Origin: Formosa sp. L2A11 | GTDB lineage: Bacteria; Bacteroidota; Bacteroidia; Flavobacteriales; Flavobacteriaceae | Assembly: GCF_009796865.1 (NCBI RefSeq) | Contig: NZ_CP047028.1 | Location: 930,001 to 994,000, forward strand | Length of the DNA stretch: 64,000 nucleotides | Direction: 5' to 3' | Shown here: one piece after another, positions 41,674 through 51,441 of the stretch | How positions within the stretch are numbered: position 1 is the stretch's first letter | Layout: each line of letters begins with the position of its first letter | Notes under the pieces: generated by a model | Databases searched by the model: none | Told to the model about the DNA's origin: nothing | The model's input: the letters and a program-made list of their open reading frames with translations, nothing else | Translations under genes and position numbers: made by a program

Positions 41674-42774
41674 ATGGAGTCAGATTTTCCTTTAAGAAAA
41701 ATTATTCATGTAGATATGGATGCGTTCTTCGCGTCTGTAGAGCAAATGGATGCTCCTGAACTTAAAGGAAAAGCAATTGCTGTTGGCGGAAGCGAAAAAC
41801 GCGGTGTTGTAAGTGCCGCAAGCTACGAAGCTAGAAAATTTGGTGTAAAAAGCGCCATGAGCGGTATTCAAGCCAAACGTAATTGTCCCGAATTAATTTT
41901 TGTAAAACCTAATTTTGAACGCTACCGGGAAATCTCTAAACAAATTAGAAAAATATTTTTAGATTATACCGATCTCGTAGAGCCACTTTCGCTAGACGAA
42001 GCCTACCTAGACGTTACCGTAAACAAAAAAGGAAACCCTAGTGCATCTCTTATTGCTGAAGAAATTAGAGCACGTATTTTTAAAGAAGTTGGATTAACAG
42101 CATCTGCAGGAATTTCAATTAATAAATTTATTGCTAAAGTCGCTAGTGACTACAATAAACCTAACGGACAGAAAACAGTAAACCCAGAAGATGTTTTAGT
42201 GTTTCTAGAAGATTTAGATGTTCGTAAATTTTATGGCGTTGGCAAAGTCACTGCCGAAAAAATGTATCAATTAGCAATTTATACAGGAAAAGATTTAAAA
42301 TCTAAATCTATAGAATATTTAGAGTCTCATTTTGGTAAATCTGGACACTATTACTATCACGTAGTTCGAGGTATTCACAATAGCGAAGTGAGACCCAACC
42401 GCATTAGAAAATCGCTTGCTGCAGAACGTACCTTTAGCGAAAATTTGTCTAGTGAAATATTCATGTTAGAAAAACTAGAACACATTGCAGAAGAAGTCTC
42501 TAAACGGTTAACAAAAAACAAAGTCGCAGGAAAAACAATTACACTTAAAATTAAATACAGCGATTTCACTTTACAAACTCGAAGCAAAACTTTAAATTAC
42601 TTTATTAGCGATGCCCATTTAATTATGGATACGGTAAAATCTTTATTAATTCAAGAAGAACTAACCAACTCTGTTCGGTTACTAGGAATCTCTATTTCAA
42701 ATTTGAATACCGAAAAACCAAATAAAAAAGTAGAACAAGAAAGCGTTAGTGTACAGTTAAAATTTCAGTTTTAG
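41674..42774 (+). CDS. dinB: DNA polymerase IV (Y-family)
   Basis: 366 residues. Catalytic carboxylates are all present: Asp14 ('HVDMDAFFASVEQ') and Asp108-Glu109 ('LSLDEAYLDV'). Steric-gate region 'FFASVEQ', the 'YEARKFGVKSAM' nucleotide-binding segment, the HhH thumb region ('FYGVGKVTAEKM') and the little-finger domain ('RKSLAAERTFSENL') follow. The C-terminus lacks a clear beta-clamp-binding motif, though 'SVQLKFQF' could serve. Performs error-prone translesion synthesis. Transcribed alone. Confidence 0.95.
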   Translation: MESDFPLRKIIHVDMDAFFASVEQMDAPELKGKAIAVGGSEKRGVVSAASYEARKFGVKSAMSGIQAKRNCPELIFVKPNFERYREISKQIRKIFLDYTDLVEPLSLDEAYLDVTVNKKGNPSASLIAEEIRARIFKEVGLTASAGISINKFIAKVASDYNKPNGQKTVNPEDVLVFLEDLDVRKFYGVGKVTAEKMYQLAIYTGKDLKSKSIEYLESHFGKSGHYYYHVVRGIHNSEVRPNRIRKSLAAERTFSENLSSEIFMLEKLEHIAEEVSKRLTKNKVAGKTITLKIKYSDFTLQTRSKTLNYFISDAHLIMDTVKSLLIQEELTNSVRLLGISISNLNTEKPNKKVEQESVSVQLKFQF

Positions 42775-42951
42775 CTTTTATCTTCATATTAAAACAATTA
42801 CAACACAAATACTTAAATAAAATAAACAATTACTCCTAAATAGTAGTTATTGTTATAAAGTTCGCAATTTAGAATCATCCTTATTAAGGAAAAATAGGCA
42901 AATAATGTAAGTTGTAAAATTATCCTCAAATCTCTTATTTTTATTTGTACT

Positions 42952-42968
42952 TAATCTAAATAAGATTA
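42952..42968. promoter_or_regulatory. Palindrome TAATCT-N5-AGATTA upstream of the TonB receptor
   Basis: Perfect 6-bp arms with 5-base centre, 23 bp before the start codon. Its right side (TCTAAATAA, 42955-42963) is shared with the arm of the inverted repeat at 26893-26905. Could be a metal-regulator operator; the shared 9-mer alone could be chance. Confidence 0.4.
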
Positions 42969-42991
42969 GTTTTGTTAAAAATTTTAAGATA

Positions 42992-45418
42992 ATGTTCTTA
43001 ACAAAAAGCCACTTAACTCTATTTCTTTTTTTAATAAGTACTGTTGTTGTTGCGCAACATCATTCATTAAAAGGTCATGTTGTTTTCGACACTACAGAAC
43101 CTGTACTTGGCGCTCATATTATCTTAACAGGCAACGATATAAAAAAAGAAACCACAACAGATTTTAATGGTTATTACCGTTTTAAAAATGTGCCTTCGGG
43201 AACTTATAACGTCCAAATTATCTCTTTGAATGCTAATCCTAGAACCATAAAAATTACCCATAATTCTAAAAACGAAACACACAAAACCATACTAAAATTT
43301 GCAGAATACCAGGATTTAGATGAAGTCTTAGTGAAATCGCAGACTACAAAACAAAAAATAGAAGATAAAGGATTCTCGGTAAATGTTATAGAAACAGAAG
43401 AGGCTGGAATAAGAAACATTCAAACCAACGAATTACTAAAAACAAGTGTTGGGGTAAACATTAGACAAAATGGTGGTTTAGGCTCTGACGTACAATACAG
43501 CTTAAATGGTTTATCCGGAAGTGCTGTCCGTATTTTTATAGATGGTATTCCAATTTCTATTTACGGATCTTCTTTTAGTTTAAATAGTATTCCCCCTTCA
43601 ATGATTAAGCGTATTGAGGTTTACAAAGGTGTTGTTCCTGGCTATTTAGCCGACGATGCATTAGGAGGCGCTATAAATATTGTACTAAATAAAGGCGCTA
43701 AAAACAACTTAAACGCATCTATATCTTACGGATCTTTTAATACTCTACAAACTAGTCTTAATGGATTATATCGTTTTGATAAATCTGGTTTTACAGTAAA
43801 GGCTTCTGGATTTTATAACTACTCGGATAACGATTATAAAGTTTCAGGAAGAAGTGTTGTTACTACTGGTTTAGGAGGTGTGCAAACACCAATTACAGCT
43901 AGACGATTTAACGACGCTTATAGATCTATTGGCGGAATGGCTCAGGTGGGATTTACAGATGTAAAATGGGCAGATCAATTTTTTATAGGATTAACAGGAT
44001 CTGATGATTATAAAGAAGTACAACATGGTGCTTTTATGACCATTACCCCTTATAAAGATCGTTTTTTAGAATCTGATGCCCTACTCGGAAACCTTACTTA
44101 CCAAAAGAAAGATCTTTTTACTGAAGGTTTAGATGTAAACATACACGGAATATATGGTACAAGAAACCGTGTTGTGAATGATACGGTTGCTGCTGCTTAT
44201 AGTTGGAACGGCGATAGAGCTATAGATTATAAAGGAGACGAATACGAATATACTTGGGGATCGCAACAAGAAGGCGGACCAACATTAGCAACAATTAAAA
44301 GATATGTAGCTTCTGTAAGGTCTGGTATTTCTTATGCCATTAACAACCAACATAAAGTTTTATTTAACCATGTGTATACTGGTGTAGACAGAGAAGATAG
44401 CGATGTTATGAAATCGGTATTAGAAAACACCTTTATGGGAACTAGAGATTTAGATAAAAACATTTATTCCTTGACCTACGAGTTTAACGCTTTTGAAAAC
44501 AAATTAAAGGCCAATGTCTTTGGAAAACACTACCAACAAAAAACTGTAAATATAGATCCAGACATCGCAGAAGATGCAGATGGTAACGACCAAATAGTAG
44601 ATGAAATTACAGAAAGTAACAATAAAGATAATGGGTATGGATTTGCAATTTCATACGATATTCTTTCAAATGTATCGCTATTAACTTCTGCAGAAAAAGC
44701 TGTTCGTTTACCGGACGAAACTGAAGTTTTTGGTAACGACGGAGATAATGTTGTCGCCAACCCGAGCATAAGACCAGAAACAAGTAAAAATTACAACTTA
44801 GGATTTAGATTTGGAACCTTTAAAATTAAAAACCACGACTTCTCTGCTTCAACAAACATCTTTATTAGAGACATTACAGATCGCATTGGTTTACCTATTG
44901 AAACCTCTTTAAATATAGACGACGAGACTATAGTTTATGTGAATCAAGGGAATGCAAAATCTAAAGGTTTCGATGCTCAATTTAATTATACTTACAATAA
45001 AAACTTAGGCTTCAACTTTAATATATCTCATTTCGATTTAACGACAACAACAGCTCTTGGTACTGAAATAGATATACCAAACACGCCATTTTTTACTATG
45101 AATGGGAGTTTAAGATATTCATTTAAAGATCTTATTCAGAAAGAATCTCAACTGAATCTATTCTATACCATGTACTTTACAGATGAGTTCTCTTACTTAA
45201 CTGCTCAAGGCTCAAATACAGTCGGCGATGAATTCTTTTTAGTACCAAAACAATTATCTCAAGATTTTGGAGCGAGTTATTCTTTCCCGAACAAAAATCT
45301 GGTTATGAGTTTCGATATCAAAAACATATTTGATGAAGCTGTTTATGATAATTTATCGGTACAAAAACCAGGAAGAGCTTTTTACCTAAAATTAAATTAC
45401 ACAATCAATACATTTTAA
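42992..45418 (+). CDS. TonB-dependent receptor with carboxypeptidase-like N-terminal domain
   Basis: 808 residues. Signal peptide ends near 'STVVVAQ' (about 21). A CarboxypepD_reg-like beta domain covers 24-110 ('SLKGHVVFDTTEPVLGAHI'). The plug is at about 120-230 ('LLKTSVGVNIRQNGGLGSDV' and 'VRIFIDGIPISIYGSSFSL'), then a 22-stranded barrel ending in 'FYLKLNYTINTF' with terminal Phe. The following gene encodes a DUF4374 lipoprotein 23 bp away, a pairing seen with siderophore- and heme-type receptors, so an iron-chelate substrate is likely (inference). A TAATCT palindrome precedes the gene. Confidence 0.93.
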   Translation: MFLTKSHLTLFLFLISTVVVAQHHSLKGHVVFDTTEPVLGAHIILTGNDIKKETTTDFNGYYRFKNVPSGTYNVQIISLNANPRTIKITHNSKNETHKTILKFAEYQDLDEVLVKSQTTKQKIEDKGFSVNVIETEEAGIRNIQTNELLKTSVGVNIRQNGGLGSDVQYSLNGLSGSAVRIFIDGIPISIYGSSFSLNSIPPSMIKRIEVYKGVVPGYLADDALGGAINIVLNKGAKNNLNASISYGSFNTLQTSLNGLYRFDKSGFTVKASGFYNYSDNDYKVSGRSVVTTGLGGVQTPITARRFNDAYRSIGGMAQVGFTDVKWADQFFIGLTGSDDYKEVQHGAFMTITPYKDRFLESDALLGNLTYQKKDLFTEGLDVNIHGIYGTRNRVVNDTVAAAYSWNGDRAIDYKGDEYEYTWGSQQEGGPTLATIKRYVASVRSGISYAINNQHKVLFNHVYTGVDREDSDVMKSVLENTFMGTRDLDKNIYSLTYEFNAFENKLKANVFGKHYQQKTVNIDPDIAEDADGNDQIVDEITESNNKDNGYGFAISYDILSNVSLLTSAEKAVRLPDETEVFGNDGDNVVANPSIRPETSKNYNLGFRFGTFKIKNHDFSASTNIFIRDITDRIGLPIETSLNIDDETIVYVNQGNAKSKGFDAQFNYTYNKNLGFNFNISHFDLTTTTALGTEIDIPNTPFFTMNGSLRYSFKDLIQKESQLNLFYTMYFTDEFSYLTAQGSNTVGDEFFLVPKQLSQDFGASYSFPNKNLVMSFDIKNIFDEAVYDNLSVQKPGRAFYLKLNYTINTF

Positions 45419-45441
45419 TAACAACAACAAACAATTATAAT

Positions 45442-46779
45442 ATGAAACGCAATTTTTCAAATTACAAATTACTTAGTGCCATAACATTAACCATTGGCCT
45501 TTTTACATCATGTAGTAGCGACGATACAAACGACAACCCCGATCCGGACCCAACTACAGAATCTAGATGGATAACTGTTGCCGCAGCAAGAATGGGAGAC
45601 GATCCAGGAGATGGTAACGGAGGAACATTAATTTATTCTATTAGCAGTGAAGACGCTAAAGATCCAACAGTATCTATAGAACCTTTTGATAATGGATTTA
45701 TAGCACCTTCTAACAGAACTGCTAGATTACAATCTTCTGAAGATGGTAATACCATTTTTAATATTAGTTACGCAGGAGATACCGGAGGAAACTATACTAA
45801 ATACACTGTAGAAGGTGGACAAACGTTCACACAAACAGGTTCAGAAATAAGCATTGCTCCTTATGTAGGGACAGCACCTAGATGGATTAAATTATTTGAT
45901 GGAGACCAAACAGGAGCTGCTGTTTACGTGTCTAATGAAAATGAATTTGACGAAGACGGTAATTACACACGTACAGAAGCTACAATAGGTGTAGTAACTA
46001 TAGATTTAGAGAATTCTTTAATTAATAGATTCGAAGAGGTAAGTGTACCTTTGAGCGCAGAGGAAGAAGCAAACGGTTATTACTTCTCTAGAATTGACAT
46101 GCCTACTTTAAACGAAGCTGGAGATAAATTATACATTGGTGGTCGTTTAAGCAAAGTAGATCCTGCTACCGCAGAAAGCGATAGTGATTACGAAATATTA
46201 GGTTCTAAAACTATTGTATTAGATTACCCTTCCCTATTAAATCCTACAGTAATTACGTCTACAGTAGGACACGGAAACACTAACGGATACCGTAGTATTA
46301 ATGCTTTTGAATATAATGGAAGCGTGTACCAAGCTAACCAAAGTGATCCTGAAGGTTCTCATATTTTAAAGATTGATGCTGATAATGAATATGACGATTC
46401 TTACGAATTTAATTTAGATGATGCTTTAGGTGTTGAAGGCGCTTATATTCTTGCTTGGAGACCAACTGCAAATGGTAAAGCTGTAATTGCTTACCGTCAT
46501 GATGGTTCTGCAGAAGGTGTTGCAGGTGCTCAAGGCTTCTTCGCTCTTGCAGATTTAAACACAAAAACAGCTACAAAAATTGATGCTATTCCTTACGATC
46601 CTGATTTCTACTTATTCCAATACCAAGGTTTTGTAGTAGATGGTACAGAAATATACTTAACACAAGCTCCTGTTGGAGAAAACGGAAACATTTATGTTGT
46701 CGAAACAGAAACTGGAGAAGTTACTAAAGGTGCAGAATTAGTTAATGTTGAAGGTAGCCACTTTATTGGAGTGTTCTAA
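45442..46779 (+). CDS. DUF4374 lipoprotein
   Basis: 445 residues. Lipoprotein signal with Cys24 in 'FTSCSSDDTND'; Asp/Pro-rich linker after it ('NDNPDPDPTTES'). The remainder is a beta-propeller-like domain, as in DUF4374, with 'RWITVAAARMGDDPGDGNGG' at its start and repeated aromatic-glycine blades. The acidic residues after Cys predict outer-membrane surface export. It is in one unit with the TonB receptor and probably acts with it as a substrate-binding or sensing subunit. No TM segment beyond the signal. Confidence 0.85.
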   Translation: MKRNFSNYKLLSAITLTIGLFTSCSSDDTNDNPDPDPTTESRWITVAAARMGDDPGDGNGGTLIYSISSEDAKDPTVSIEPFDNGFIAPSNRTARLQSSEDGNTIFNISYAGDTGGNYTKYTVEGGQTFTQTGSEISIAPYVGTAPRWIKLFDGDQTGAAVYVSNENEFDEDGNYTRTEATIGVVTIDLENSLINRFEEVSVPLSAEEEANGYYFSRIDMPTLNEAGDKLYIGGRLSKVDPATAESDSDYEILGSKTIVLDYPSLLNPTVITSTVGHGNTNGYRSINAFEYNGSVYQANQSDPEGSHILKIDADNEYDDSYEFNLDDALGVEGAYILAWRPTANGKAVIAYRHDGSAEGVAGAQGFFALADLNTKTATKIDAIPYDPDFYLFQYQGFVVDGTEIYLTQAPVGENGNIYVVETETGEVTKGAELVNVEGSHFIGVF

Positions 46780-46828
46780 ATAAAAATAAATTTTTTTTTT
46801 TTAAATATTCATTTTAACTATTAGTCTA

Positions 46829-46866
46829 AAAAAAGCCTCATTAACACATGTTAATGAGGCTTTTAA
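46829..46866. terminator. Bidirectional terminator between DUF4374 gene and pyk
   Basis: AAAAGCCTCATTAAC (46831-46845), loop ACAT, GTTAATGAGGCTTTT (46850-46864). Perfect 15-bp stem with A- and T-tails that serves both convergent genes. Confidence 0.93.
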
Positions 46867-46888
46867 ATATTTTAATACTAAATTTAAA

Positions 46889-48331
46889 TTAGTATTTATT
46901 ATTTCCTATTGCGGTAACACGTAATGTGTTAACCATTCCCTTATCATGAATAGGCATAGCTGCTAAACTAATTACCATATCACCCTCTTCTAAATAGCCT
47001 TTATCACAAGCTAATTTGTTTACATCTTCAATAGTTTCATCTGTACTAACAAACTTATCATAGTAAAGTGCTTTAACACCCCACAACAAGTTTAATTGTG
47101 TTAAGATACGCTTGTTAGATGTAAATACTAAAATATGAGCTGAAGGTCTCCATGCTGAAATTTGGAATGCTGTATACCCACTATTTGTTAATGTAGAAAT
47201 AGCCTGAGCATTAATTTCGTTTGCCATGTTAGCTGCATGAAAACAAATTGCTTTAGTAATGTAACGTTTTGTACGAATATGTGGAGGTGATTGTGGCACT
47301 TTAATAAGTGGTGAATCTTCTACACTTTTAATAATATTCGACATTTTCTTAATTACCTCAACAGGATATTGTCCAACAGAAGTTTCTCCAGAAAGCATAA
47401 CAGCATCGGCACCATCCATTACAGAGTTAGCGACATCGTTAACTTCTGCACGCGTTGGTGTTAAACTATCAATCATAGTTTCCATCATTTGCGTTGCAAT
47501 AATTACTGGAATTCTTGCTTTTTTAGCACATAATACTAATTGCTTTTGAATTAATGGAACTTCTTCTGCAGGAATTTCAACACCTAAATCACCACGAGCT
47601 ACCATTAAACCATCACAATACGAAACAATTTTATCGATATTTTCTACCGCTTCTGGTTTTTCAATTTTGGCAATAATAGGAATTTTATCGGCACTATGTT
47701 CTTTTATAAGATCTTGCAATTGCATTAAATCTTCAGCGTGACGTACAAATGACAATGCCATCCAGTCTACCTTCATTTTAATTGCAAAAATAGCATCTTC
47801 AATATCTTTCTCTGTAAGCGCTGGCTGAGAAATATTTGTGTTAGGTAGGTTTACTCCTTTTTTAGATTTTAAAGGACCTCCTTGTATAACTTTTGCAGTT
47901 ACTTCATCTACATTGTTACTTGAAACAACTTCAAAAAGTAATTTACCATCGTCTAGAAGAATACGTTCACCTGGTTTAGCATCTTGAGGGAATTGTTTGT
48001 AAGTCATGTAAACACGCTCTTTGGTTCCTTCAAACCTTTCGCCAGTAGCAAAAATAATTTCGTCTCCAGGGTTTACATAAACCTCTTCTTTCATGACACC
48101 TACACGAAGTTTTGGACCTTGTAGATCTCCTAAAATTGCAGCATTGTAACCGAATTCTTCGTTTAAGTCACGAATCATTTTAATACGCTCTTCTACATCA
48201 GTATAATCAGCATGAGAAAAATTAATTCTAAACACATCGACACCTTCGTCTAACATGCCTTTTAAAACTTCTTTAGTACTCGTCGCCGGCCCTAATGTGG
48301 CCACTATTTTGGTCTTCTTTCTTTTCAACAT
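46889..48331 (-). CDS. pyk: Pyruvate kinase
   Basis: 480 residues. N-terminal 'KKTKIVATLGPATS' (Arg/Lys site), 'RINFSHADYTDVE', the active-site block 'IPIIAKIEKPEAVENIDKI' (Lys and Glu ligands), 'VARGDLGVEIPAEEVPLIQK' and 'PTRAEVNDVANSVMDGADAV'. A C-terminal domain that can bind an effector completes it. It converts phosphoenolpyruvate and ADP to pyruvate and ATP. Its ATG overlaps the stop of the preceding IPExxxVDY gene (TAATG). This adjacency is common in Bacteroidota. Confidence 0.97.
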   Translation of the reverse strand: MLKRKKTKIVATLGPATSTKEVLKGMLDEGVDVFRINFSHADYTDVEERIKMIRDLNEEFGYNAAILGDLQGPKLRVGVMKEEVYVNPGDEIIFATGERFEGTKERVYMTYKQFPQDAKPGERILLDDGKLLFEVVSSNNVDEVTAKVIQGGPLKSKKGVNLPNTNISQPALTEKDIEDAIFAIKMKVDWMALSFVRHAEDLMQLQDLIKEHSADKIPIIAKIEKPEAVENIDKIVSYCDGLMVARGDLGVEIPAEEVPLIQKQLVLCAKKARIPVIIATQMMETMIDSLTPTRAEVNDVANSVMDGADAVMLSGETSVGQYPVEVIKKMSNIIKSVEDSPLIKVPQSPPHIRTKRYITKAICFHAANMANEINAQAISTLTNSGYTAFQISAWRPSAHILVFTSNKRILTQLNLLWGVKALYYDKFVSTDETIEDVNKLACDKGYLEEGDMVISLAAMPIHDKGMVNTLRVTAIGNNKY

Positions 48332-48822
48332 TAATTAAAAATTAAATTGTCTTTAGATTTTATTTGATCCACGTTTACCGTATAAGTTGTAATAACTTGG
48401 GGTATCTCTTGGATTGTATTCACTATTAATTGTTCACTTATTTGCAAGTCTTCTTTCGTAATCTTCATTAAATAATCTACATTTTTTAATTCAGGAATTA
48501 GGTTGTAAGACTTTATAATTTTTTCTTGATTTGTAAACAAAGAACCTGAACTATGCAGGCTATCTTCTTCACGTTTACAAATGTTAGACACCAAGTTATA
48601 TGTAATTAAATTGGTTTTGTCTTTCCATTCGAAAATGGAATAAGTTGCTGAAAAATATTTATAATCAACATCTTGATCGTTTCTAATTAGGCTTAGATTC
48701 AAACTTTTATTTAAATAATATGTTAATCTATAATCTTCTAATCGACTGTGAATGGCAATTAAAATATAGTCAACATCATCTAGAAAGTCCTCAAGATTAA
48801 GTTTATGAATAGCCATAATCAT
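48331..48822 (-). CDS. IPExxxVDY family protein
   Basis: 163 residues, soluble. The C-terminus 'IQEIPQVITTYTVNVDQIKS' matches the IPExxxVDY pattern in a relaxed form (IPQ, then VNVD). The N-terminus 'IHKLNLEDFLDDVDYILIAI' is also characteristic. Named only by its motif; no biochemical function is known. It lies directly before pyk with a one-base overlap and 136 bp after rnc, so it may have its own promoter in that gap. Confidence 0.88.
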   Translation of the reverse strand: MIMAIHKLNLEDFLDDVDYILIAIHSRLEDYRLTYYLNKSLNLSLIRNDQDVDYKYFSATYSIFEWKDKTNLITYNLVSNICKREEDSLHSSGSLFTNQEKIIKSYNLIPELKNVDYLMKITKEDLQISEQLIVNTIQEIPQVITTYTVNVDQIKSKDNLIFN

Positions 48823-48958
48823 TTACTTTAACTGTAAAGATAACATTTATAAGCATTAGAAAATGACCTTTTCTCTTATCTTATTGTTATATTTTTACGA
48901 AAACGTTTTAGTTACGAAGAATTTTTGTAAAAAAAACAGAAAAAAGTTTCTTTAGAAA

Positions 48959-49699
48959 CTAATTGTTTTTTGTTATTTCTTTCTGAAACACAAAGAATGC
49001 ACGTTTAGAAGCTTTCTCTTCAGCCTTCTTTTTAGAGGTTGCTCTTGCTTTTGCAACCACTTTTTTATTTATGGCTAGCTTAACAGCAAAATGTCTAACA
49101 TCGTCATTTCCTGTATCGTCGTATACATTATAATCGAATGTTTTCTTTTCTTTCTGGCACCATTCTATAAGCAAGCTTTTATAGCTAATTACCTTACCTT
49201 CTAGTTGTTCTATATCTACAAAGGGAGAAATAATACGATTATGTATAAACTTCTCACAATATTTATAACCACGATCTAAATAGATAGCTCCTACTAAGGC
49301 TTCGAATAAATTCCCGTGTATATTGTCTCCAAATTGACCATTCGGAATTTTACTATCTATTAATTCTATTAATTTTAAATCGCGTCCAAGTTCGTTTAAG
49401 TGTTCTCGACTTACAATTTTAGAACGCATTTTTGTAAGATAGCCTTCGTCTCCGGCGGGTGCTTCAATATATAAATATGCAGCAATTACCGACCCTAACA
49501 TGGCATCTCCTAAAAACTCTAATCGTTCGTAATTAATAGCATTCCCCTTATCGTTTTTAATATTCATAGAACGATGGGTGAAAGCTGTTTTGTAGAAACC
49601 TTCATTTTTAGGTTTAAAACCTAAAATTTTTGTTACAGAAACAAAAAAATTCCCGTTATTTTTAAAACGGGAATTTAATATGTAACGAATGCTTTTCAT
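48959..49699 (-). CDS. rnc: Ribonuclease III
   Basis: 246 residues. Catalytic signature 'ERLEFLGDAMLGSVIAAYLY' (around 60-79) with Glu and Asp metal ligands; second site 'GNLFEALVGAIYLDRG' supplies the partner Asp/Glu. The C-terminal dsRNA-binding domain ('SYKSLLIEWCQKEKKTFDYN' to 'AEEKASKRAFF') is complete. Cleaves structured RNA such as rRNA precursors. Gene order acpP-fabF-rnc is typical of Bacteroidota; it starts 6 bp after fabF. Confidence 0.96.
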   Translation of the reverse strand: MKSIRYILNSRFKNNGNFFVSVTKILGFKPKNEGFYKTAFTHRSMNIKNDKGNAINYERLEFLGDAMLGSVIAAYLYIEAPAGDEGYLTKMRSKIVSREHLNELGRDLKLIELIDSKIPNGQFGDNIHGNLFEALVGAIYLDRGYKYCEKFIHNRIISPFVDIEQLEGKVISYKSLLIEWCQKEKKTFDYNVYDDTGNDDVRHFAVKLAINKKVVAKARATSKKKAEEKASKRAFFVFQKEITKNN

Positions 49700-49705
49700 T
49701 CGTAT

Positions 49706-50959
49706 TTAATCTTCTAATTTTCTAAATAATACACAAGCGTTGTGACCGCCAAATCCAAAGGTATTACTCATAGCCACTTTAACATCTCTCTTTTGAGGTT
49801 TATTAAGTGTTAAGTTTAATTCTGAATCAATTCTCTCGTCTACAACCTTGTGGTTAATTGTTGGAGGCACAATACCATACTCCATTGCTAAAATAGCAGC
49901 AATAGATTCTATAGCACCTGCAGCACCTAACAAGTGACCTGTCATAGATTTTGTTGAATTAATGTTGATGTTTTTAGCATGTTTACCAAAAACTTCAGTA
50001 ATCGCTTTTAATTCTGCAACATCCCCTAAAGGTGTAGATGTACCATGTGTATTGATATGATCTACATCTTCTGGTTTTAAGCCTGAATTTTCAAGACAAT
50101 TTTTCATTACAGCGATAACTCCTATACCATCTGGATGTGGTGCCGTCATATGGTGTGCATCTGATGACATTCCTCCACCCATAACTTCTGCATAAATTTT
50201 AGCTCCTCTTGCTTTGGCATGTTCATATTCTTCAAGAACAATTGCCCCTGCGCCTTCTCCTAACACAAACCCGTCTCGAGTTGCATCAAAAGGTCTAGAT
50301 GCTGTTTCTGGACTTTCATTTCTTGTCGATAATGCATGCATTGCATTAAAACCTCCCATTCCTGCAATTGTTACGGCAGCTTCACTTCCTCCTGTTACAA
50401 TAACGTCACACTGTCCTAAACGAATATAGTTTAGTGCGTCTATCATAGCATTCGCAGAAGATGCGCAAGCCGAAACTGTGGTATAGTTAGGTCCCATAAA
50501 TCCATGTTTAATAGAAATGTTACCTGGCGCTATATCTGCAATCATTTTAGGAATAAAAAAAGGATTGAATCGTGGTGTACCATCTCCCGCTGCAAAGTTT
50601 AAAACTTCATTTTGGAATGTTTCTAGACCACCAATTCCTGCTCCCCAAATTACACCTACTCGTAATTTATTAACAACATCTAAATCCAACTTAGCATCTA
50701 AAATAGCTTCATCTGAAGCTACCATAGCGTACTGAGCAAATCGATCCATCTTACGAGCCTCTTTTCTATCAAGAAAATCGGTAGGATTAAAGTTTTTTAA
50801 TTCGCAAGCAAATTTAGTCTTGAACTTCTCAGTATCAAAATATGTTATAGGCGCAGCTCCACTTTTTCCACTAATTAGAGCGTCCCAAAATTCATCTTTG
50901 GTATTTCCAATAGGTGTAAGAGCCCCTAATCCTGTAACTACTACTCGCTTTAGTTCCAT
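49706..50959 (-). CDS. fabF: Beta-ketoacyl-ACP synthase II
   Basis: 417 residues. Nucleophile Cys165 ('TVSACASSANAM'), His305 ('NTHGTSTPLGD') and His342 ('SMTGHLLGAAG') form the Cys-His-His triad of elongating condensing enzymes. The gatekeeper loop 'NTFGFGGHNACVLF' ends the protein. It condenses malonyl-ACP with acyl-ACP in fatty-acid elongation. It follows acpP by 13 bp. Confidence 0.97.
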   Translation of the reverse strand: MELKRVVVTGLGALTPIGNTKDEFWDALISGKSGAAPITYFDTEKFKTKFACELKNFNPTDFLDRKEARKMDRFAQYAMVASDEAILDAKLDLDVVNKLRVGVIWGAGIGGLETFQNEVLNFAAGDGTPRFNPFFIPKMIADIAPGNISIKHGFMGPNYTTVSACASSANAMIDALNYIRLGQCDVIVTGGSEAAVTIAGMGGFNAMHALSTRNESPETASRPFDATRDGFVLGEGAGAIVLEEYEHAKARGAKIYAEVMGGGMSSDAHHMTAPHPDGIGVIAVMKNCLENSGLKPEDVDHINTHGTSTPLGDVAELKAITEVFGKHAKNININSTKSMTGHLLGAAGAIESIAAILAMEYGIVPPTINHKVVDERIDSELNLTLNKPQKRDVKVAMSNTFGFGGHNACVLFRKLED

Positions 50960-50972
50960 AAAAATCTTTTCC

Positions 50973-51206
50973 TTATTTTGCAGCTTCTATGTATGATATA
51001 GCTTGACCAACTGTTGCAATGTTTTCTGCTTGATCATCTGGAATTTGAATATCGAATTCTTTTTCGAATTCCATAATTAATTCTACAGTATCTAATGAAT
51101 CTGCTCCTAAGTCGTTCGTGAAGCTAGCTTCAATTACAACCTCGTTTTCATCAACACCTAATTTGTCTACGATAATCGCTTTTACTCTTGATGCAATGTC
51201 TGACAT
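50973..51206 (-). CDS. acpP: Acyl carrier protein
   Basis: 77 residues, acidic. '[18 protein letters not shown]' places the 4'-phosphopantetheine serine at Ser37 (DSL motif). It carries growing acyl chains to FabF and other enzymes. First gene of the acpP-fabF-rnc unit; a TATTTTTG -7 element on the minus strand (51243-51236) lies 29 bp upstream. Confidence 0.97.
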   Translation of the reverse strand: MSDIASRVKAIIVDKLGVDENEVVIEASFTNDLGADSLDTVELIMEFEKEFDIQIPDDQAENIATVGQAISYIEAAK

Positions 51207-51235
51207 AATCTTTAATTTTAAGTTTAAATAAGGTG

Positions 51236-51243
51236 CAAAAATA
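51236..51243 (-). promoter_or_regulatory. -7 promoter element of acpP
   Basis: Minus-strand TATTTTTG, perfect TAnnTTTG, 29 bp before the acpP ATG. Confidence 0.5.
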
Positions 51244-51318
51244 AAAAACTTTATTTTAAAACACGCTTTTAGTTTAAAAATAGTGAATGTAATTTAATTA
51301 AATTAAGTTGAAGTGTTA

Positions 51319-51326
51319 TAATTTTG
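51319..51326 (+). promoter_or_regulatory. Probable -7 promoter element of purN
   Basis: TAATTTTG, perfect TAnnTTTG, 115 bp before the purN ATG, leaving a leader of about 110 bases. Confidence 0.4.
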
Positions 51327-51441
51327 CATAAAAATTATTAAAAACACATCCCTTTTTTTAAAGAGGACTAAATCATTTTAAGCCTTATTTTACAGTGTTT
51401 AACACGGTTTTAAGCTCAAAAATATTATAAAAATATAACAC

